Of a DNA stretch of 64,000 nt, positions 46,867-64,000 are shown piece after piece. The DNA comes from Halocaridina rubra. Taxonomy: Eukaryota; Arthropoda; Malacostraca; Decapoda; Atyidae. Each line of letters begins with the position of its first letter. Positions within the stretch are counted from its first letter, which is position 1. A program made the translations under genes and the position numbers. The stretch is from NCBI GenBank assembly GCA_037179515.1, contig JAXCGZ010001903.1, positions 50,001 to 114,000 of the forward strand. The letters are read 5' to 3'. A model generated the notes under the pieces. That model searched no databases. It had not been told where the DNA came from and was given only the letters and a program-made list of their open reading frames with translations.

Positions 46867-48427
46867 ATGGATTTAGATGTTCATAAAGCTACAGGTCCTG
46901 ATGACATATCCCCTCATGTGCTTAAAAAATGCGCAAACACAATATCAGTGGCAATAAGTATCATATTTAAGGAGTCACTGGAGTCGGGGGAGATTCCAAG
47001 ATGCTGGAAACAAGCAAATGTGATACCTATCTTCAAAAAGGGAAGGAGGGATATGGCTCTGAACTATAGACCAGTTTCCTTGACCAGCATCGTTTGCAAA
47101 GTTATGGAGAAACTACTAAGGAAACATATCTCTCTTCACTTGGAATCCTTCAACTTTTTGTCAGTGAGGCAACATGGCTTCAGAGAAGGTAGATCAACAG
47201 TAACAAACTTATTAGAATTTTATGATGAGGTAAGCCAAATCTTACAGGAAAGAGAGGGCTGGGCAGATTGCATATTCCTAGACTTCCAGAAAGCGTTTGA
47301 CACTGTTCCACATGGGAGACTTATTAGGAAGCTGCAATCAATGGCTAGAATAGGTGGAAATGTTTTGGAATGGATAAAAACTTACTTAGAAGGAAGGGAA
47401 CAGAGGGTTAGAGTAAGACACTCAGTGTCTGAATGGAGAAGAGTTAGTAGTGGAGTTCCACAGGGTTCAGTTTTAGGGCCACTTTTGTTCCTTGTATATG
47501 TAAATGACCTACCAAAGTCTGTAAATTCATTCATGAATATGTTTGCAGATGATGCAAAGATTGTGAAGAAAGTAAAAAACGAGAACAATGGTAGAGAACT
47601 TCAGGAGGATCTAAATAATCTGCATGAGTGGTCAGAAAAGTGGCTAATGAAATTCAATACTTCAAAATGTAAGGTAATGAGAATGGGTACAAGTGCAAGA
47701 AGGCCCAAGCTTGACTACTCGGTGGCTGGAGTACAACTTCAAGAGACAGAAAATGAGAGAGACCTAAGAGTAAACATACTGGCAGATTTGTCTCCAGAAA
47801 TACATATAAATGGCATAGTAAGGGCAGCATATGCATTCTTATCAAATGTAAGGGTAGCCTTCAGGCACATGGACAAGGAAATGTTCAGAAATATTTATGT
47901 AACCTATGTGAGGCCAAAACTCGAATATGCAGCCCCCTTTTGGAATCCGCACTTGAAAGAGCACATAGCTAAGCTTGAAAAAGTTCAAAAACATGCCACG
48001 AAACTGGTGCCACAAATACGCAATCTCAGTTATGATGAGAGGCTGAGGGAATTAGACTTACCATCACTCGAAGCTAGAAGAGTAAGGGGGGATATGGTAA
48101 CAGTCTTTAAATTCCTTCATGGTTATGATAGAGTGGATAGGGATCGATATTTCGATATGGCTGGCTCTAGAACTAGAGGTCATAGTTTGAAGCTTCGTAA
48201 GAAAACTTCTTTGCAGGATGTAAGGAAATACTTTTTCAGTGTAAGAGTAGTTGATAATTGGAATTCGCTAAGCGAGGAGGTAGTTAATGCTATCTCAATC
48301 CATAGTTTTAAGGACAGGTACGATAAGTATCACTAAGTCTAAAATGGAACCGATCAGGAGACGGGAAGATACGGGCTTTGGGCTCTTTCCCGTAAACACA
48401 ATTAGGTAATCACAATTAGGTAATCAC
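46862..48427 (+). mobile_element. CR1-clade LINE, 5'-truncated, RT and C-terminus open
   Basis: Starts at CGCTGATGGATTTAGATG immediately after (AC)n and stays open for about 490 codons to YDKYH (48,336). The complete RT core (ATGPDDIS to FADDAKIV) and C-terminus are present; the endonuclease is absent. It ends with the 3' hairpin (GGGCTCTTTCCC) and two tail repeats. It is followed after only ACACA by the next copy in the same orientation. Confidence 0.95.
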
Positions 48428-48429
48428 AC

Positions 48430-53530
<5,101 letters not shown>

Positions 53531-53623
53531 GTATATGTATGGATATTCATGTAAATACACACACACACACACTCTTTCCCGTAAACACAATTAGGTAATC
53601 ACAATTAGGTAATCACACACACA

Positions 53624-53680
<57 letters not shown>
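53531..53680. repeat. Inverted 28-bp block, solo LINE tail and (AC)n
   Basis: GTATATGTATGGATATTCAT and GTAAATAC form the inverse of the block near 46,761. A short AC run follows. Then comes a solo LINE 3' end (CTCTTTCCCGTAAACACAAT plus two tail repeats, 53,572-53,613), and then AC repeats to 53,680. Confidence 0.88.
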
Positions 53681-53683
<3 letters not shown>

Positions 53684-54071
53684 TCAGTTATGATGAGAGG
53701 CTGAGGGAATTAGACTTACCATCACTCGAAGCTAGAAGAGTGAGGGGGGATATGGTGACAGTCTTTAAATTCCATCATGGTTATGATAGAGTGGATAGGG
53801 ATCGATATTTTGATATGGCTGGCTCTAGAACTAGAGGTGATAGTTTGAAGCTTCGTAAGAAAACTTCTTCGCAGGATGTAAGGAAATACTTTTTCAGTGT
53901 AAGAGTAGTTGATAATTGGAATTAGCTAAGCGAGGAGGTAGTTAATGCTATCTCAATCCATAGTTTTAAGGACAGGTATGATAAGTATGACTAAGTCTAA
54001 AATGGAACCGATCAGCAGACGGGAAGATACGAGCTTTGGGCTCTTTCCCGTAAACACAATTAGGTAATCAC
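53679..54071 (+). mobile_element. CR1-clade LINE, 5'-truncated (right arm)
   Basis: Begins at AATCTCAGTTATGATGAG after (AC)n. ORF2 C-terminal codons follow, with a TAG replacing Trp in NWNW near 53,923. It ends with one tail repeat directly at CACTGCTATCC, the same flank as the inverted copy at 46,189. Confidence 0.94.
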
Positions 54072-54447
54072 ACTGCTATCCACGAAAAATATGTTGAACA
54101 TCAGGGGAACTGAACCTTCGTTGCAGGGTAAGTGTTCATTTCACATTACCTACTGAGCCACTACAACATAAATATCTGCCTATATTTGCTTGACCAGTAC
54201 ATGCAAGCACTTTTCTCGTTCCTCTTATTCCAACCTGTTACAAATATACGTAGATTTTAATTAACGACGAAGCAGCAGTGTTGAACAACAGGGAAACCGA
54301 TTCTGTGTCATGGCCTACATGTTCATACCACCATACCGAGCGAGCTACTAAAGAAGATAAGTATCTGCAAATCATAGCGCTATCAGTGAATGAAAGAACT
54401 CTTTCGATCCTCGTTATATTATCTTATTATAGTCGTACGGGGAGTGC
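54072..54447. repeat. Right arm of the large inverted duplication
   Basis: Reverse-complement match to 45,824-46,180, with about 19 extra bases (near CATTACCTACTGAGCCACTA). It is flanked outside by a short AT tract at 54,448-54,472. Confidence 0.9.
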
Positions 54448-54472
54448 ATATGTATATATATATATATATATG

Positions 54473-55594
<1,122 letters not shown>

Positions 55595-55689
55595 ACAATA
55601 AAACTGAGAGGATGATAATATACGGTTATCCTCGTAAAACATTTTATCTTTAGAAATATTAAATATTAAATGTCTCTACTTTTTTATAG

Positions 55690-55857
55690 GTGTTGAGGTC
55701 AAATTTAAGAATCAGCTGTATCCTGTGCTCATTAGTCCGACTCATATAAAAGAACTGACTTCTGTTGTTGTCAGCCAGTCCGGTATTGTTGTTGGCTCCT
55801 CTGTGACTCTCTCTACACTTGAAGAAAAGTTACGTGATCTGATTGAAAGCCAGCCTG
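55690..55857 (+). CDS. XDH: XDH exon G (FAD-binding domain, continued)
   Basis: Preceded by TACTTTTTTATAG; the first two bases complete Gly. It encodes VEVKFKNQLYPVLISPTHIK, ELTSVVVSQSGIVVGSSVTL and STLEEKLRDLIESQP plus one base. This matches the FAD-domain segment after VVGNTE in XDH. The donor is G|GTAAGT. The open frame continuing to 56,015 is intron. This is the last XDH exon visible; the protein should continue for about 1,000 more residues. Confidence 0.95.
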
Positions 55858-56600
55858 GTAAGTCTCTATTTGCCAACTGTATCACTAACGGTTCTGAAAG
55901 ATATAGGGAATCCATCTGTTTGCTGCTAGAGAAGGGAATGACAACTCTTATGAATGCTCTTGTTTATTTTACTACCACTTCCCAGCCTCACAAGAGAGTG
56001 CCCGATGCATACTGATGATTCGTCAAGAGGCTTGGTGGTTGAAATCCAGGTCTGAAACATCTATATATATTTTATGTTTTTGTATGTAGTATTGTTTACT
56101 GTAGATGCCTCAGAAACAAGGGCTTGACTTAAATTTGAAAACTAGTCCCGACTGAGGCTGTTTGTAGCAGTTATGTGAACTTTGGCACAGTCGGATGCGA
56201 ATTGTCACCATTTTTTTTTATTATGAAAGTGGATTGTAATAATCAAAGTCATGATCAGGGGAAGTTAGATAGTTTATGCTTCACATATGATAATGTGTTT
56301 GTAAATGCCTGAAGAACGAGGATTGTGATTAAATGTCAAAACAAACCGCGACTGAGGTTAGGCAGTGAGAGTAAGTTTAACAAAGATATTTCAGAATGTG
56401 TTCATACTCTATCTACCAGTCAGCATAGAGGATCATTCTTTTTTAAGACCTTATCTGTTGCAGTCTATAGTGCATTTCACACAGTGATGAATTACCAAGT
56501 GTGTTACAGAGTCTAATCGTAGTTAGGGGCAGTTAAACGGGATGGTACATATTCTATGGCAAAAGTGAGTATAAAAACAACGAGTAAGAGTACAGAACAA
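55858..56600 (+). repeat. Intron with very diverged tRNA-like unit remnants
   Basis: Near 56,335-56,580 the order CGCGACTGAGGTTAGGCAG, AGAATGTGTTCATACTC, TTAAGACCTTATCTGTTGCA and GTTACAGAGTCTAATCG parallels the body and head of the units at 3,040-3,751. Identity is low. A shorter echo lies near 56,140-56,200. The rest has no feature. Confidence 0.45.
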
Positions 56601-57845
56601 TTCATTACATTAATGTATTATTAGGCAAATGAGATCTATTATACCCTCAATATTTAGTTTGGAAGCCTTGTATGTCTCACACAAACTGTTGTCTAGACAT
56701 CTATGTTGAGAGCAGCAACTCGATACCAATTTTGAACTCAAGTCTCCATAACACATCTTGCAGATGTCGCACAAGTTTGTCATATGGACACCAGTGTCGC
56801 ATTTTTGGATCATCTTAGCTTTCACTCTGTGTTTCAGGATTACTCTAATGTCTTCGGCAAGGTGAAGGCCTGTTGAACTTCCAGGTCATTCAGTGTGGTC
56901 GAAAAATCTCATTCCTTCATTAGATTTGAGTCTCATTTGAGAATAAACTGAAGCACTGCCATTGAGACAACAGCTTTTCGGGATTAAACACATATTCAGA
57001 CTTCTTTAAAAACAGGATCACCTCTTCTTTCCAATATCTTTTTTCGAATGTAAGTTCTCATCCAACTATGTCCCTCCATCTTGATATCTCACATGAGAAA
57101 CTTCGTGATGAAACACAGATAAAGTCCGTTTCAACATTCAGCCCAACACACAGGACTTGGTATTGCTCATTGTTTTTAATCTCTTCCACACTCATTGCCC
57201 AGATCCTTTCACTTCGGATATTAGGATGCTGAACTGTCCAAGCATAGAATCTGTCAGTTCGGTAGATGTGAAGGAAGTCTTCCTCTTCCCCCCTGAGACA
57301 AAAAGTTACAAAATCAAGGGCGATTCTCAGTAGAGCTCATGGGCTTTGGAATCACATGAAAGCCTGCATCCCTCATTGTAAATATTACTACCGAGTAATC
57401 TGCCTATTCCCAGTCTACCCTCAGCGCAAATTGATGTCTTTCACAGTGTTTGCACTGTTTCTTCATTGATTCCTTCCTGAATTTGAAAAGATGTTTTTGT
57501 TTTCCTGGGAGAGTTTTTCTGGTCCACTGTAGCTAAATATCGCATGGACATTCTTATATCCCTTCTTCCAATTGTTAGCAAATCAATGTTCAATTTAACC
57601 CTGTTTGTTACATATCCGCTTCCGGGTGATGAAGCTAGCTCCAACTTTCTTGGCTTCATGGTAAATGTTTGCTCGGATAAGGTCAATAACAGGAATAGTT
57701 TCATTGAAAGCCATAGGAGCAAAGCAATCAGCAAACCATATTTAGAAAACAATGAGGAGCAAAGCGGAAAAACTGCAAAAATATATAGCGTTGGGATTTC
57801 TCCCTAGACCCTTAGCAGAAGGGAATGTACTGTGGTGTGTGTGTG
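56601..57845 (-). pseudogene. Degenerate coding-like sequence of unknown origin
   Basis: Minus-strand reading gives open pieces in different frames, at 57,752-57,441 (NRVKLNIDLLTIGRRDIRMS) and 56,825-56,610 (Cys-rich NLCDICKMCYGDLSSKL and SSCCSQHRC). Coding-like sequence with frameshifts lies between them. Codon-like structure across about 1.2 kb suggests a decayed mobile or viral-type gene, but I do not recognise the family and offer no function. Confidence 0.4.
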
Positions 57846-57849
57846 TGAG

Positions 57850-59680
<1,831 letters not shown>

Positions 59681-59768
<88 letters not shown>
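59681..59768. repeat. (AT)n microsatellite
   Basis: About 88 bp of AT repeats. Confidence 0.96.
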
Positions 59769-59770
<2 letters not shown>

Positions 59771-59853
59771 TGTTGTAGAGAAGAAATCGCTGAATATATC
59801 ATATGTTGGTCAAGCATCAGCGAAGACTAAATACTATACAAGGTTCCAGAGTA

Positions 59854-60231
59854 CATTGTTTCAGATATTCCTGTCGAAGAGAGTGATAGATAGATTCTTC
59901 TCTCATCGAGTTAATAGATATCTTTTCACGAAATGTTTTTTTGCAGTGAATTGCCTTTTACCTTGTCATTCAAGCTTTCAAAAAATTTTCTTGAGAAAGA
60001 TGCTTAGACCTTTCTGGAAGCTGAACTTCTTGGTCTTCATTATCTTTCTAATAAATTGTTTTCGTCAAAGAATGTTTCAGAATCAGACAGTAAAAGGATG
60101 TCCTTCAAAAGCTCGTACTCTAGGGCAAAAGGTACTTCTTTGCTGAAGATATTTCTGGTGAAGAGAACTATTAATTCTTTAGGAGCAGAACCTCTCTACC
60201 ACTTTCTTCAACAGGAATATCTGAAACAATG
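59854..60231. repeat. 378-bp imperfect palindrome (foldback element or MITE)
   Basis: The first 25 or so bases (CATTGTTTCAGATATTCCTG) are matched by the inverse at the end (CAGGAATATCTGAAACAATG). Weaker inverse similarity continues inward through most of the two 190-bp halves. No coding capacity is credible. Confidence 0.8.
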
Positions 60232-60277
60232 CTCGAGGAAACGTGTATAATATGTACAGTCCTCTCTGACGCTTTAT

Positions 60278-64000
<3,723 letters not shown>

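Noticed and set aside
46621..48336. 571-codon ORF that looks like a fusion protein
   Set aside because: It runs through antisense LINE, a CA repeat and then sense LINE RT. This is a chance continuous frame across an insertion junction.
55725..56015. Extension of XDH exon G to 56,015
   Set aside because: A strong donor G|GTAAGT at 55,858 and loss of family similarity beyond it mark the exon end.

Overview
The window looks like gene-poor, repeat-saturated DNA of an arthropod, most likely a decapod crustacean. That assignment is an inference. It rests on very long simple-sequence repeats (AT, CA/TG, ATT, CT, GTA), CR1/RTE-type LINEs, tRNA-like SINEs, hAT and piggyBac relics, and one intron-rich animal gene. 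Nothing bacterial is present.

The only host gene I can support is a partial xanthine dehydrogenase (XDH) gene on the + strand. Seven exons between 4,279 and 55,857 join in phase at GT/AG sites and encode both N-terminal 2Fe-2S domains and the start of the FAD domain. The first exon lies upstream or was not recognised. The rest of the FAD domain and the molybdopterin domain must lie downstream. About 51.6 kb of genome carries under 900 coding bases, and the introns are filled with mobile DNA.

The dominant mobile element is a CR1-clade LINE (APE endonuclease, reverse transcriptase, no RNase H, CR1-type C-terminus, about 4.9 kb when complete). More than 20 copies or fragments are visible. Nearly all recent copies sit inside (CA)n/(TG)n tracts, with the same repeat on both sides. 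At 11.96-25.16 kb eight copies lie head to tail, each starting in the CA tract that ends its neighbour. The copy at 30.6-35.5 kb has intact ORF1 and ORF2 and is nested in a hAT-like element with a perfect 8-bp target duplication. A second intact ORF2 lies at 49.0-51.8 kb.

Layout: 0-4.2 kb, LINE fragments, three tRNA-like tandem units and AT tracts. 4.3-25.9 kb, XDH intron with minus-strand LINE fragments and then the plus-strand LINE array. 26-38.5 kb, intron with an old RTE LINE relic, the hAT/LINE nest and a dead piggyBac. 38.5-44.9 kb, a cluster of four XDH exons with a SINE and two LINE ends embedded in ATT and GA microsatellites. 44.9-55.7 kb, intron with a large inverted duplication enclosing further LINE copies. 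55.9-60.4 kb, degenerate repeats, a DNA-element-like segment and a 378-bp imperfect palindrome. 60.4-64.0 kb, a tandem array of a 271-bp unit, each unit carrying a tRNA-like promoter region, running off the window end.

The most notable possibility is a CR1-clade element using CA/TG microsatellites as insertion sites. Each insertion keeps a CA tract at its 3' end, so arrays can seed themselves. All calls come from reading the sequence; no database search was run.
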